From the NCBI RefSeq assembly GCF_014217685.1, contig NZ_CP043653.1, forward strand, positions 2,236,419 to 2,300,418: a stretch of 64,000 nucleotides of DNA, given 5' to 3'. The stretch is from Glaciihabitans sp. INWT7 (lineage in GTDB: Bacteria; Actinomycetota; Actinomycetes; Actinomycetales; Microbacteriaceae). Shown in pieces: positions 8,248 through 17,589 of this stretch. The position numbers were made by a program, and so were the translations under genes. Each line of letters starts with the position of its first letter. Position 1 is the first letter of the stretch. The notes below the pieces were generated by a model, which saw only the letters and a program-made list of their open reading frames with translations, was not told the origin of the DNA and searched no databases.

Positions 8248-10560
8248 ATGGCGAAGGACCCGTCCACTCCCCCCAAGAAGACGCCCGCGGCCGCAGTGCC
8301 CGCGGCGAAAGCGGCGAAGGCCCCCGCAGAGGCCAAACCGGCCGCGAAGAAACCCGCCGCCAAGAAGGCTTCGACGAAGGCAGCCGCCGGCGCCGTGGTT
8401 CCGGCCCTGCCGACGCTGCATCCCGACCACATCGCTGCGTTGGTGGAGGGCCGTCACCCCCGCCCGCACGAGACTCTCGGCCAGCACGCTCTCGGCGACG
8501 GCTTCGTAATCCGCGTGATCCGTGCGCTGGCGGATTCCGTGACGGCGATCCGTGCCGACGGAAGCCGCGTCGTGCTCAGCCATCTCTCCGACGGCCTCTG
8601 GCAGGGCTATGCGCCCGGCCCCGGCCAGGCTTACCAGGTCGAGACGACCTACTCGAACGGACCGGACTGGGTGACGGACGACCCGTACCGGTTCGTCTCC
8701 TCGGTGGGCGAGATCGACCTCTACCTCTGGGGCCAGGGCCGCCACGAGCAGCTCTGGCAGGTGTTCGGAGCACACTTCCGGCCGCACGAGGATGTCACCG
8801 GCACGAGCTTCTCGGTCTGGGCGCCGCATGCCAAGGCCGCTCGGGTGCTCGGTGACTTCAACGGCTGGTACGGCCTCGGCCACGCCATGCGTCGTCTCGA
8901 CGACAACGGCGTCTGGGAGATCTTCGTTCCCGGGCTCACACCAGGCACCTCTTACAAGTTCGAGCTCCTCACCGCTGATGGCCGCTGGGTGCAGCGCGCC
9001 GACCCGATGGCCCGCTACACCGAGGTGCCCCCGGCGACCGCGTCGAAGGTGGGACAGACGCTCTACGAGTGGGGCGACTCCGAGTGGATGCGTCGGCGTG
9101 CAGAGCGCGACCCGCACAACTCCCCGATGAGCGTCTACGAACTGCATGTCGGATCGTGGCGCCCCGGCCTGGACTACCGCGCGCTGGCGGACGAGCTGAT
9201 CCCCTACCTGCAGGAGACCGCGTTCACCCACGTCGAGTTCATGCCGCTGGCGGAGCACCCCTTCGGCGGCTCCTGGGGCTACCAGGTGACCGGCTATTTC
9301 GCGCCGACCAGCCGATTCGGGCATCCGGACGACCTGCGCTACCTGATCGACCGCCTCCACCAGGCCGACATCGGCGTGATCATGGACTGGGTTCCCGCGC
9401 ACTTCCCCAAGGACGAATGGGCCCTTGCGAACTTCGACGGCCAGCCGCTGTACGAACACTCCGACCCCCGGCGCGGCGAACAGCGCGACTGGGGCACCCT
9501 TGTCTTCAACTTCGGTGACTCACAGGTGCGCAACTTCCTCGTCGCCAACGCCACCTATTGGCTCGAAGACTTCCACATCGACGGCCTCCGGGTCGATGCC
9601 GTGGCCTCGATGCTCTACCTCGACTATTCGCGGGAAGCGGATGACTGGCTGCCGAACGTCAACGGCGGGCGGGAGAACCTCGAGGCGATCAGCTTCCTGC
9701 AGGAGGTGAATGCCACCGCCTACAAGCGCAATCCCGGCATCGTGATGATCGCCGAGGAGTCGACGGCCTGGCCGGGAGTCACGAAGCCGACGGGCGGCTC
9801 CGGCCTCGGCTTCGGCCTGAAGTGGAACATGGGCTGGATGCACGACAGCCTCTCCTACATGGAGGAAGACCCCGTCAACCGCTCCTATCACCACAACGAG
9901 ATCACGTTCAGCATGGTCTACGCCTTCACCGAGAGCTTCCTGCTGCCGATCAGCCACGACGAGGTCGTGCACGGCAAGGGGTCACTGCTGCACAAGATGC
10001 CCGGCGACCAGTGGCAGAAGCTCGCGAACCTGCGCGCCTATCTCGCGTTCATGTGGTCGCATCCGGGCAAGCAGTTGTTGTTCATGGGATCCGAGTTCGG
10101 GCAGCCATCGGAGTGGAGCGAAGAGCGCGGGCTCGACTGGTGGATCCTCGACCAGCCGATCCACCGCGGGCTGCTCACCCTGGTCAGCCAGATGAACCGG
10201 GTCTATCGCGACCAGCCGTCGCTGTGGTCGCGCGACAACGACCCGGGCGGGTTCGAATGGATCGACGCGGGTGACGCCGAGCACAACGCTGTCTCGTTCC
10301 TGCGCTGGGACAACCACGGCAATCCCATCGCGGTGCTGATGAACTTCGGCGGCAACCCCGTGGGGCCCTATCGGGTCGGGCTTCCGTTCGCGGGCACCTG
10401 GGACGAGATCCTCAACACGGATGCCTCGGAATACGGCGGCTCGGGAGTCGGCAACTTCGGCGCGGTCGAGGCCACCGACACTCCCTGGGCCGGTCGCCCG
10501 GCATCCGCGGAGGTCACGCTGCCTCCGCTGGCCGGTCTGTGGCTCAAGCTGCGCCGCTAG
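8248..10560 (+). CDS. glgB: 1,4-alpha-glucan branching enzyme
   Basis: The product is 770 residues. It forms alpha-1,6 branches in glycogen and is a GH13 subfamily 9 enzyme. After an Ala/Lys/Pro-rich disordered leader (about residues 8-50) come the N-terminal beta-sandwich modules with ETLGQHAL and [10 protein letters not shown], then the catalytic barrel with the nucleophile Asp450 in [15 protein letters not shown] and the acid Glu503 in [17 protein letters not shown] is also conserved. The basic leader is longer than usual and resembles histone H1-like tails. It starts at the base after the glgE stop and is the last gene before a strong terminator. Confidence 0.97.
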   Translation: MAKDPSTPPKKTPAAAVPAAKAAKAPAEAKPAAKKPAAKKASTKAAAGAVVPALPTLHPDHIAALVEGRHPRPHETLGQHALGDGFVIRVIRALADSVTAIRADGSRVVLSHLSDGLWQGYAPGPGQAYQVETTYSNGPDWVTDDPYRFVSSVGEIDLYLWGQGRHEQLWQVFGAHFRPHEDVTGTSFSVWAPHAKAARVLGDFNGWYGLGHAMRRLDDNGVWEIFVPGLTPGTSYKFELLTADGRWVQRADPMARYTEVPPATASKVGQTLYEWGDSEWMRRRAERDPHNSPMSVYELHVGSWRPGLDYRALADELIPYLQETAFTHVEFMPLAEHPFGGSWGYQVTGYFAPTSRFGHPDDLRYLIDRLHQADIGVIMDWVPAHFPKDEWALANFDGQPLYEHSDPRRGEQRDWGTLVFNFGDSQVRNFLVANATYWLEDFHIDGLRVDAVASMLYLDYSREADDWLPNVNGGRENLEAISFLQEVNATAYKRNPGIVMIAEESTAWPGVTKPTGGSGLGFGLKWNMGWMHDSLSYMEEDPVNRSYHHNEITFSMVYAFTESFLLPISHDEVVHGKGSLLHKMPGDQWQKLANLRAYLAFMWSHPGKQLLFMGSEFGQPSEWSEERGLDWWILDQPIHRGLLTLVSQMNRVYRDQPSLWSRDNDPGGFEWIDAGDAEHNAVSFLRWDNHGNPIAVLMNFGGNPVGPYRVGLPFAGTWDEILNTDASEYGGSGVGNFGAVEATDTPWAGRPASAEVTLPPLAGLWLKLRR

Positions 10561-10573
10561 CGCTGCCGTGAGT

Positions 10574-10613
10574 GACACCCGCCCCCGAACTTTCGGGCGC
10601 GGGTGTCGCTTTT
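10574..10613 (+). terminator. Strong terminator of glgE-glgB
   Basis: A 16-bp stem with one C-C mismatch is formed by GACACCCGCCCCCGAA and TTCGGGCGCGGGTGTC around a two-base loop. It is followed by GCTTTT on the plus strand. Confidence 0.85.
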
Positions 10614-10717
10614 CGCGGTGTTGACTTGAGCGCCACGAAGCGGCGAATCGCCCCACGGTCGTCGCTGACCGCGGCCGAGATCGGCTTCCGAGCGGCTAGC
10701 TCCGGGGTTGTGCCGAG

Positions 10718-11638
10718 CTAGTAGAGCAGCCCCGTCAGGCGACGGCGAGCGGAGACCACCCGGGGATCGTCCCCACCCGCGATCTCGAAGAAGTCGAGGA
10801 GGCGGGTGCGAACCCGGTCCTTGCCCGGCTGGTCGAGGGTAGGAAAGAGGTCGAGTAGGCGTCCGAATGCGTCTTCGAGGTGCCCACCGGAGGTATCGAG
10901 ATCGGCGACGGCGAGCTGGGCATCGACGTCGGTCGGAGCCGCAGCGGCGGCATCCCGGATCTCGGCCGCCGAAGCGCTGCCGAGGCGGGAGAGAAGGGAC
11001 ACCTGCGCGAGCCCGGCAACGGCGAGCTGATCACGAGGGTCTTGCGCGATCGCCGTCTTGTATTCGCGGATGGCCGTGTCGAAGTCTCCCGCCGCGATCG
11101 CATCGTATGCCTCCTGGTGGTGCGGTGGCAGCGGTTCCTCGACCGGCTCGGCGGGCTCGGCGCCGGGCTCCGGTGGCTCGACGGTGCCGGTGACGTTCTG
11201 TTGAGCGGCGAGGGTGAGCAACTGGTCGAGCACCTGCTTCACATCCGCCTCCGGCAGCTCGCCCTCGTACAACGCGATGGGGCGACCGCCGACCACCGCA
11301 GCGACGGTGGGCGCGGCCGCAGCGTGAAAGGCCTGCGTCAGCTGGGGATTGGCCGCGGCATCCACGGTCGCGAGCACGAGGCGACCCGCGTAGGAGGTGA
11401 CGGCGCGGATGAGAGTCGCCGACGGTTCACCGACGTACAGCTCGACGACCACCGGAACGGTCTGCGAGAGATCGAGGATGGCGGTGAAGGATGCATCGGA
11501 GGATTCGACCACGAGGGAGGGCACCGAGGCCGCCGGCCCGGGAGCGGAACCCGCCGGGGCCGCCGGCGGACGCACCAGCGAGGAGAGGTCGACGGCGCCG
11601 CGCAGGTTGGCGCGGCTTGCGGGGGGAATCGAGGTCAC
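10718..11638 (-). CDS. Thioredoxin-like/TPR protein (CnoX/YbbN type, no CxxC)
   Basis: The protein is 306 residues. It has a Pro/Ala-rich N-terminal linker, a thioredoxin-fold domain (about 45-150) and, after an acidic Pro/Glu linker, tetratricopeptide repeats (about 170-300; AYDAIAAGDFDTAIREYKTAI). This is the layout of YbbN/CnoX co-chaperones, but no CxxC active site is present, so it is likely a redox-inactive scaffold or holdase. The GTG (11636-11638) overlaps the TGA of the upstream membrane-protein gene in the pattern GTGA, so the two are translationally coupled. That coupling suggests they work together. The function is inferred only from fold and neighbour. Confidence 0.85.
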   Translation of the reverse strand: MTSIPPASRANLRGAVDLSSLVRPPAAPAGSAPGPAASVPSLVVESSDASFTAILDLSQTVPVVVELYVGEPSATLIRAVTSYAGRLVLATVDAAANPQLTQAFHAAAAPTVAAVVGGRPIALYEGELPEADVKQVLDQLLTLAAQQNVTGTVEPPEPGAEPAEPVEEPLPPHHQEAYDAIAAGDFDTAIREYKTAIAQDPRDQLAVAGLAQVSLLSRLGSASAAEIRDAAAAAPTDVDAQLAVADLDTSGGHLEDAFGRLLDLFPTLDQPGKDRVRTRLLDFFEIAGGDDPRVVSARRRLTGLLY

Positions 11639-13395
11639 GGGAGCTCCTTGGCCGAGGTGAGGCCGGTCGCGAAACCGAGCAGGGAGATCTTCTCCGTGCT
11701 CGTCGAACTGGGGACGTAGAACAGGAGTTGGTCACTGTAGACCGCGACCGTGCCCTTGGTGGACCCGGTGACGCCGGAGAGCGACTTCACCTGCCCCTCG
11801 GGATTGACCGCGGCACCCGCTTCGACCGGAGTCACCGTCACCGTCTCGTTCAGATTGACCGCCACGATGGCGCCGGAGTCGTTGCTGCCGAGCGAGATGC
11901 TGTCGTACGGACCGACGCTATTGGCGAATTCCATCTTCGCGGTGGCCGGCAACGCCGCCTGGAGCGACTTACGGTACTCGAGCCCGATCAGCCCGATCAG
12001 CTTGTCGTTGGAGGTGTCGAAGTACTTCGCCGACTCGCTCGTCGGACCCTTCTCGAGGATGTCGCCATAGGCGAGCGCGATCTTGGACGGGGCGAGCTCG
12101 AGCAGCTTGACGTCGGGATCGAGGCGCGGAGCACCGATTTCCTTGGCCGCCAGCTTGGGCAGTACCACTCCGGCCTCGAGGGCAGTCGCGTATTCGACCT
12201 TGTAGTCGGATCGGGCGGTCTTCTGCTCGAGCATCAGACCGACGGGTGGCACCTTCTTGTCGGTGGGGTTCTGCACGACGGTGAAGACGACTCGCGGCCA
12301 TTTTCCAGCATCCTGCAGCTGCGGCAGAATCACGGTGGCGCTGCTGGCCGGGATGGCGGCGAGCGCGGCCTGCGTGTCATCCACCTTTCGGATGGCGTAG
12401 TTCGCGGCGCGCAGGTCGAGCGCGGCACCGTCAAAGCGGGTCTTCGCGAGCTCGACGTCTTTATCGGCATCAGCCTTCGCCGCGACAGCAGAGATCCGCG
12501 AGAGGATCACCCTCAACTGCGGAACCGTCACGGCGGGAGGCGAGACATCTGCGGCGGCGGCCGTGGCGGTGGGTGTCGGAGTGGCCGACGCGGCGCCGGG
12601 CCCGAAGTCGGGCCAGGAATCGGGCGTGCACCCGCTGAGGGTGAGTCCACCGATCAGCAGCACGGGCACGATCGCGACCATGCGCCTGCGGGTGGACCGG
12701 CGGGAACCGGTGGGAGCGAGAGCCTTCGGTTTGCGCGGCCGGTAGCTGCGCTGGCGGGGCACCTTGGGCATCTTGGGAGTCTTCCGGCGAGGCCCGCGGG
12801 AGCGGCGCAGGTGCGCGAGACCCCACAGGTAGAGAGCGAGGCCGACGATCAGCAGCACGATTCCGCCCACGATCAGGGGGCCGGACCAGGGCGTGCGGTT
12901 GTCGAGAGGCCATCGGATGGAGAGTGTGCTTGGGGCGGCGCTCGTGCCATCGGACACGATGATCACCGAGATGTTGTCGGGAACATTCACCGTGAAATCG
13001 AGGCTGTCAGTCTCGCTGAACTCGTCGAGCCAGAGGTCGGAGCCCTGCGGATTGGGCACCTCGGTAGCTTTGCCCGCGACCAGGCGAGAGGTGAGCGTGG
13101 ACTTGGCCTTGTTGAAACCGACCCGGTTGTAACTCGCATCGCCGACCCAGGCCAGCACGTCATCGGTGCGCCCGTAGGCCGCGAAGATCTTCTTCGCGCC
13201 GCTGATCCGGATCTCCTGGCGGCCCGGGAGGGACTTGAGCGTCGAGGAATTGACGATGGTGACGGGGGCCTTCGTGGTGAAGGTCTCCGAGGCGGTGATG
13301 CTGTCGGCTTCGGCGAGCACGGTGCGCTGGGCGATACCGTAGGCGATGAGCCCGAATGCGATCACGAAACTGATGATCGCGGCGATGAAACGCAC
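11635..13395 (-). CDS. Large membrane protein with internal lipobox, function unknown
   Basis: The protein is 586 residues. The GTG start (13393-13395) is supported by GAGAGGAG eight bases upstream. Residues 1-25 form one membrane helix. An exported beta-rich domain follows, then a second helix (about 173-195) and a very basic Arg/Lys/Pro segment. Next is MVAIVPVLLIGGLTLSGC (Met239-Cys256), which looks exactly like a lipoprotein signal peptide with lipobox LSGC. A Thr/Pro linker and a C-terminal domain (about 285-586) follow. The second half resembles a stand-alone secreted lipoprotein joined in frame to a membrane protein. No enzymatic motif is recognised. The downstream TPR gene overlaps by four bases. 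Confidence 0.82.
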   Translation of the reverse strand: MRFIAAIISFVIAFGLIAYGIAQRTVLAEADSITASETFTTKAPVTIVNSSTLKSLPGRQEIRISGAKKIFAAYGRTDDVLAWVGDASYNRVGFNKAKSTLTSRLVAGKATEVPNPQGSDLWLDEFSETDSLDFTVNVPDNISVIIVSDGTSAAPSTLSIRWPLDNRTPWSGPLIVGGIVLLIVGLALYLWGLAHLRRSRGPRRKTPKMPKVPRQRSYRPRKPKALAPTGSRRSTRRRMVAIVPVLLIGGLTLSGCTPDSWPDFGPGAASATPTPTATAAAADVSPPAVTVPQLRVILSRISAVAAKADADKDVELAKTRFDGAALDLRAANYAIRKVDDTQAALAAIPASSATVILPQLQDAGKWPRVVFTVVQNPTDKKVPPVGLMLEQKTARSDYKVEYATALEAGVVLPKLAAKEIGAPRLDPDVKLLELAPSKIALAYGDILEKGPTSESAKYFDTSNDKLIGLIGLEYRKSLQAALPATAKMEFANSVGPYDSISLGSNDSGAIVAVNLNETVTVTPVEAGAAVNPEGQVKSLSGVTGSTKGTVAVYSDQLLFYVPSSTSTEKISLLGFATGLTSAKELP

Positions 13396-13728
13396 GTTGG
13401 TTACTCCTCTCGTGTTGCCGTGGGCGACCGGCGGTCGGCATCTCCCGCGACACCGCCGCCTCCAGCGCTCGAGCGGCGGAGGGCGACATCGGGTGACGCC
13501 GTGAGGCCCGTAGGACTGACTGAAAAGTCCGTGTGGCAACAGGCAAAGACGTTCCAGAATAGCCTAGCGACCCTGAGAACCGTCTCACCATAGCCACCAG
13601 ACCCCCGTAAACAGGGCGTTCTGGCCCCCGAAACGGGCCGGGGCGCGGCCGTACTCTCACGCTAAACTCGGATGGTTCCGGCCACGACTCTGCTCGCGCC
13701 CGGGCGAAATCACTCACGAGGAGACAGC
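13396..13728. other. Divergent promoter region without a gene
   Basis: These 333 bases lie between the minus-strand membrane-protein operon and the plus-strand coiled-coil gene. On the plus strand, TAAACT (13663-13668) is a good -10 candidate that would give a leader of about 50 bases before GTG 13729. On the minus strand, TAGGCTATTCT around 13555-13566 is a -10 candidate for the operon starting at 13395. No supported small ORF or RNA is seen. Confidence 0.5.
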
Positions 13729-15714
13729 GTGGCCACTGACGACGAGACCTTCACCACGGCGATGCGCGGGTACAACCGCGACGAGGTGGACAGTGCGATC
13801 CAGGACCTCCGGCGCGAGCTGATCAAGGCCAACAGCGACAAGGCCGAAGCGGCCAAGGAGCTCAAACGCCTTCATGCGACCGTCGACGACCTCCAGGCCG
13901 AGATCGAAGAGACCGGCAGCCCCACCTACAGCGGGCTGGGCACCAAACTCGAGAACACCCTCCGCGTCGCCGAGGAACAGTCGACGCGGCTCATCAGCCA
14001 GGCCGACATCGACGCCGAGAAATTGCGCAGCGGCGTGCAGGCCGAGGTCACCAAGCTGCGCACCGACGCGATGGAGAGCGCCGACAAGAGCGTCGCCGAC
14101 GCGCATGCCACGGTCGGTCGCATCCTCGATTCGGCGAATTCCGAGGCCTCCGAGCTGTTGGAGCGCACTCGCGCCGAAGCCGAGACGATCACGCAGGACG
14201 CCCTGCGGGACGCCGCCGCGATCCGGGGCGCCGTCGCCACCGAGGCCGCGGAGGCTCGCGCCACCGCCAAACGCGAATCCGCCGCCGTCCGCGCCGAGGC
14301 GGAGCGGGAGGCCGCAGAACTCAAGGCCGTCGCCACGCGGGAGATGAGCGAGGCGCGGGATGCCGCCGCCGCGCTCGCCCGGGAGACGGAGCTCGGTCGC
14401 ACCGAGTTCACCAGCGAAGCCGAGAAGCAGTGGGGCGACCTGGCGCGCGACACCGAACAGCAGCGCACCGATCTCGAACGGGACACACTGGCGGCACGCA
14501 TCGAGCTGGAGCGTTCCACGGAGACCCAGCGTGCCGAGTTGGCCCGCGAGATCGATGAGGCTCGCACCGCATTCGAACTCGACAGCACCGAGAAGCGCAA
14601 TGTGCTCGAGAACGAAATGGCGGATGCCCACAACGCCCTCGCCCGACGCACCGCCGAGACCCGCGCCGCCCTCGAACAGGAGACCACCGCCGCTCGCATC
14701 GCGCTCGAACAGGAGACCGACGCTGCGCGCACGGCGCTCGAACAGGAGACCGACGCTGCGCGCACGGCGCTCGAACAGCAGACGGAGGCGGATCGGGTCG
14801 CGCTCGAACAGCAGACTGCAGCCGCTCGCGCCGCCCTAGAACAGGAGACCACCGCCGCTCGCGATGCACTGGCCCTCGACACCGCCACGACGCGGGATGC
14901 CCTCGAGCAGGAGACAACGGCCGCTCGCGCCGCCATCGCACAGGAGACCGCCGCAGCCGACGCGAAGGTGCAGCAGGATCGCTCGGCCGCTGCCGCCACC
15001 ATCACGCAGGACGCGAAGGCGGCAAAGGCCAAGCTCGCCCTCGAGGTCAAGCGCGCCCGCGCCGAGCTCGAGCAGGAGACCACCGAGGCACGCGCGAAAC
15101 TCGAGGCGGAGCTTGCCGCAGCGCGCGCCGAGCTCGAGCACGACGTCGAAGAACAGCGCACCAATGTCGCCCGCGAAGTGGAGCAGTTGCGCGCGGATGT
15201 CACCCGCGAGGTCGAACAGACCCGTGCCTCGCTCATCCACGACACCGCCGAGGCACGCAACCGACTCGCCCTCGACTCCGAGCAGGCGCGCACCGACCTC
15301 GACGTGGAGCTCAAGGCACGCCGGGACGAGGCCGAGAAGGAGTTCCTGACGAAGCACCAGGAGGCCGTCGCCCAGACCCAGAAATACCTCGACGAGGCGA
15401 ATGCCCAGCTGGCCGACGCCATCCGGATCACCGGAGAGAAGCGCGCGGAAGCCGACGCGATCGATGTCGATGCCAAGGCCGAGGCGCGCGAGCTGCGCGA
15501 TCGCTCGGGCAACGAGGCCGCGGAGATCATCTCCAACGCCGAGGCTCGTGCCAAGGCGATGATCAAGGATGCCGACAAGCGCACCGCAGATCTCGTCGCG
15601 GATGCCGAAGAGCGACTGTCCCAGATCCGCATCGAACGCGAGGCCGTGGCGGGTTACTTCGAGAGCCTCCGGACTGTACTGTCTCAGGCAGAGAAGGTTG
15701 CAACCGATAAGTAG
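13729..15714 (+). CDS. Long coiled-coil protein with DivIVA-like N-terminus and hendecad repeats
   Basis: The product is about 661 residues. GTG 13729 is chosen because GAGGAGA lies five bases upstream. An in-frame upstream codon at 13672 has no ribosome site. Residues 7-40 (FTTAMRGYNRDEVDSAIQDL) resemble the membrane-binding head of DivIVA-family proteins. Nearly all the rest is Ala/Glu/Arg-rich coiled coil. Between about residues 305 and 415 it is built of tandem 11-residue units of the type ALEQETTAARx, visible in the DNA as 33-bp repeats. Hendecad coiled coils with this composition occur in actinobacterial polar or filament scaffolds such as Scy and FilP. A scaffolding role is inferred. 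A permease gene follows 41 bases downstream. Confidence 0.85.
   Translation: MATDDETFTTAMRGYNRDEVDSAIQDLRRELIKANSDKAEAAKELKRLHATVDDLQAEIEETGSPTYSGLGTKLENTLRVAEEQSTRLISQADIDAEKLRSGVQAEVTKLRTDAMESADKSVADAHATVGRILDSANSEASELLERTRAEAETITQDALRDAAAIRGAVATEAAEARATAKRESAAVRAEAEREAAELKAVATREMSEARDAAAALARETELGRTEFTSEAEKQWGDLARDTEQQRTDLERDTLAARIELERSTETQRAELAREIDEARTAFELDSTEKRNVLENEMADAHNALARRTAETRAALEQETTAARIALEQETDAARTALEQETDAARTALEQQTEADRVALEQQTAAARAALEQETTAARDALALDTATTRDALEQETTAARAAIAQETAAADAKVQQDRSAAAATITQDAKAAKAKLALEVKRARAELEQETTEARAKLEAELAAARAELEHDVEEQRTNVAREVEQLRADVTREVEQTRASLIHDTAEARNRLALDSEQARTDLDVELKARRDEAEKEFLTKHQEAVAQTQKYLDEANAQLADAIRITGEKRAEADAIDVDAKAEARELRDRSGNEAAEIISNAEARAKAMIKDADKRTADLVADAEERLSQIRIEREAVAGYFESLRTVLSQAEKVATDK
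14650..14970 (+). repeat. In-frame 33-bp tandem repeats (hendecad units)
   Basis: About nine consecutive 33-bp units encode 11-residue blocks such as ALEQETDAART. Two adjacent units around 14695-14770 are almost identical at DNA level, while the others have diverged. The frame is kept throughout. Recombination between units would change rod length in 11-residue steps. Confidence 0.8.
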
Positions 15715-15755
15715 CCTCTGAACGGGCAACCCTTCTTCTACTCACGGGAGTCGCA

Positions 15756-16808
15756 GTGAAGATCCAAAACGCCTTCCGTCTCGGCCTGCTCGGTGGGCTC
15801 GGAGTGCTCGTCGCTGTCGGCATCGGTGGTGCGGTGGCGTCGCTGTCGACGATTCTCACCTACATCGGGGCGGCACTGTTCGTCGCCCTCGGCATCGACC
15901 CGGCCGTCTCCTGGCTCGAGCGCCACAAGTTTCCCCGCTCGGTGGCCATTCTCACGGTGCTGATCGGCATTCTGGCCGTCTTCGTCGGGCTGATCTTCGC
16001 CGTCGTGCCGGTGATCGTCGACCAGGTGAACAACCTCATCTCGAGCCTTCCCGACTTCATCGCCACGGTGACGAGGGCGACCTGGATCAGGGACACCCAG
16101 AAGAGCCTTCCCGACTGGATCAACCTGAACGAGCTGATCACGCAGTCCGGCAATTGGTTGCGCAGCAACGTGTCGACCATCGGTGGCGGCCTGCTGTCGG
16201 TGGGTGTCGGTATCGCGAGTGGGGCGACCGGCTTCGTCATCATCCTGATCCTCACCCTCTACTTCGTCGCCTCGCTGTCCAATATGAAGCGCGGACTCTA
16301 TCGCCTTGTTCCCGCCTCCAAGCGAGCCCGCTTCTCCGACCTCGCCGAGCAGATCAGCGCTTCCGTCGGCCGATACGTGGTTGGCCAGGGCACCATCGCC
16401 CTCGCCAACGGAGTCGCCAGCTTCCTCTTCCTGTCGATCGGGCAGCTCTTCGGAGCGAAGTACCCGGCGCTCTTCGCCTTCATCGCGTTCCTTTTCGCAC
16501 TCGTACCGCTCGTCGGAACGCTCTCCGGCAGCATCCTGATCACCCTGAGCACCCTGCTTCTCGCCGGTCCCGGCCCGGCGCTCTGGGTGGGCGTCTACTA
16601 CGTGATCTACATGCAGATCGAGGCATACGTGATCAACCCGCGAGTGATGAACCGTGCAGTGAAGGTGCCCGGCGCTATCGTGGTGATCGCCGCCCTCGCG
16701 GGCGGAGCGCTGCTCGGGATCCTCGGCGCGCTCATCGCCATCCCCGTGGCCGCCTCGGTGCTGTTGATCATCGACCAGGTGGTCGTGCCCCGGCAGAACG
16801 AGCTCTGA
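15756..16808 (+). CDS. AI-2E/PerM family permease
   Basis: The product is a 350-residue integral membrane protein. The GTG start has ACGGGAG about five bases upstream. It has paired N-terminal helices (about 8-70), a central amphipathic and soluble portion (about 95-145), then four to five further helices. The segment around VGQGTIALANGVASFLFL and the later EAYVINPRVM motif are typical of the AI-2E transporter (PerM/YdiK) family. Family members include a Na+(Li+)/H+ antiporter and the putative AI-2 exporter TqsA, so the substrate cannot be assigned. It is probably co-transcribed with the coiled-coil gene upstream. Confidence 0.88.
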   Translation: MKIQNAFRLGLLGGLGVLVAVGIGGAVASLSTILTYIGAALFVALGIDPAVSWLERHKFPRSVAILTVLIGILAVFVGLIFAVVPVIVDQVNNLISSLPDFIATVTRATWIRDTQKSLPDWINLNELITQSGNWLRSNVSTIGGGLLSVGVGIASGATGFVIILILTLYFVASLSNMKRGLYRLVPASKRARFSDLAEQISASVGRYVVGQGTIALANGVASFLFLSIGQLFGAKYPALFAFIAFLFALVPLVGTLSGSILITLSTLLLAGPGPALWVGVYYVIYMQIEAYVINPRVMNRAVKVPGAIVVIAALAGGALLGILGALIAIPVAASVLLIIDQVVVPRQNEL

Positions 16809-16863
16809 GCGATCCCGCACGAGCGTGCGCTGTTGAGCCGGCACGAGTGTTCTCAGGCGGGTC

Positions 16864-17589
16864 TCAGATCGTCGCCGGCCACACCTCTGGTAGGGGAAGC
16901 GCAGCGGGGTTGATCCGCTGGACCACCTCGCTCAGCACGCGGCGGGTCTGCGACTCCCCCACCCACAGGTGCTTTCCCCCCTCGACTGCCACGAGGTCGA
17001 TCTCGGGCACTATCGCGAATCGAGCGGCCGCCTCGGCCGGGCGCAGATAGTCGTCGAGTTCGGGGATGAGCGCGACCAGTCGCTTGCCGCTCCCTGCCCA
17101 GGCGCCGATCTCGGCATCCGTCGCCCGGTGCAGCGGCGGGGAGAGCAGGATCGCCCCGTCGATGGGATGCTCCAGGCCGTATTTCAGCACGACCTCGGTG
17201 CCGAACGACCAGCCGAGCAGCCACGGGTGAGGCAGTCCGCGCGCCGCGATGAGATCCATCGCGGCCGCGAGGTCGTGCCGTTCGTCGATGCCCTCCCCGA
17301 AGGATCCACCCGAAGTGCCCCTGGGCGAGGAGACCCCGCGGAAATTGAACCGCAGCACCGCGAGGTCCGCAAGGGCGGGCAACCGGCCCGCGATCTTGCG
17401 GATGATGTGCGAGTCCATGAACCCGCCGGCGGTGGGCAGTGGATGCAGTGCGACGATAGTCGCGACCGGGTCGCGATCGAGGGGTAGCGAGAGTTCGCCG
17501 ACCAGCGTGATTCCGTCGACGGTGTGCAGCTCTACCTCTTCGCGCCGGGCCGGCAACTCCACCCCGCCGCGGATCTCGACGCCCGTCAC
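16864..17589 (-). CDS. Alpha/beta hydrolase (KANL3/Tex30-like)
   Basis: The product is about 241 residues. The GTG start (17587-17589) overlaps the TGA of the upstream zinc-site gene as GTGA. The nucleophile elbow GWSFGTEVV contains the catalytic Ser. FNFRGVSSPRGTSGG and the late VEGGKHLWVG (His) fit the small dienelactone-hydrolase-like alpha/beta hydrolases. It has no signal peptide and is therefore cytosolic. The substrate is unknown; ester or thioester hydrolysis is a family-level inference. It forms a two-gene unit with the upstream zinc-site protein. Confidence 0.85.
   Translation of the reverse strand: MTGVEIRGGVELPARREEVELHTVDGITLVGELSLPLDRDPVATIVALHPLPTAGGFMDSHIIRKIAGRLPALADLAVLRFNFRGVSSPRGTSGGSFGEGIDERHDLAAAMDLIAARGLPHPWLLGWSFGTEVVLKYGLEHPIDGAILLSPPLHRATDAEIGAWAGSGKRLVALIPELDDYLRPAEAAARFAIVPEIDLVAVEGGKHLWVGESQTRRVLSEVVQRINPAALPLPEVWPATI

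Noticed and set aside
5383-9459. 1358-codon open frame on the minus strand
   Set aside because: It runs antisense to glgE and glgB, both certain. Its translation is Arg/Val/Gly-rich with no domain. It is a codon-bias shadow of GC-rich genes.
14650-14970. Possible CRISPR-like 33-bp repeats
   Set aside because: The units are contiguous, keep the reading frame and encode 11-residue coiled-coil blocks. There are no spacers and no cas genes.
13926-15632. 568-codon Ser/Ala-rich open frame on the minus strand
   Set aside because: It is the antisense shadow of the coiled-coil repeats; the repetition itself creates the long frame.
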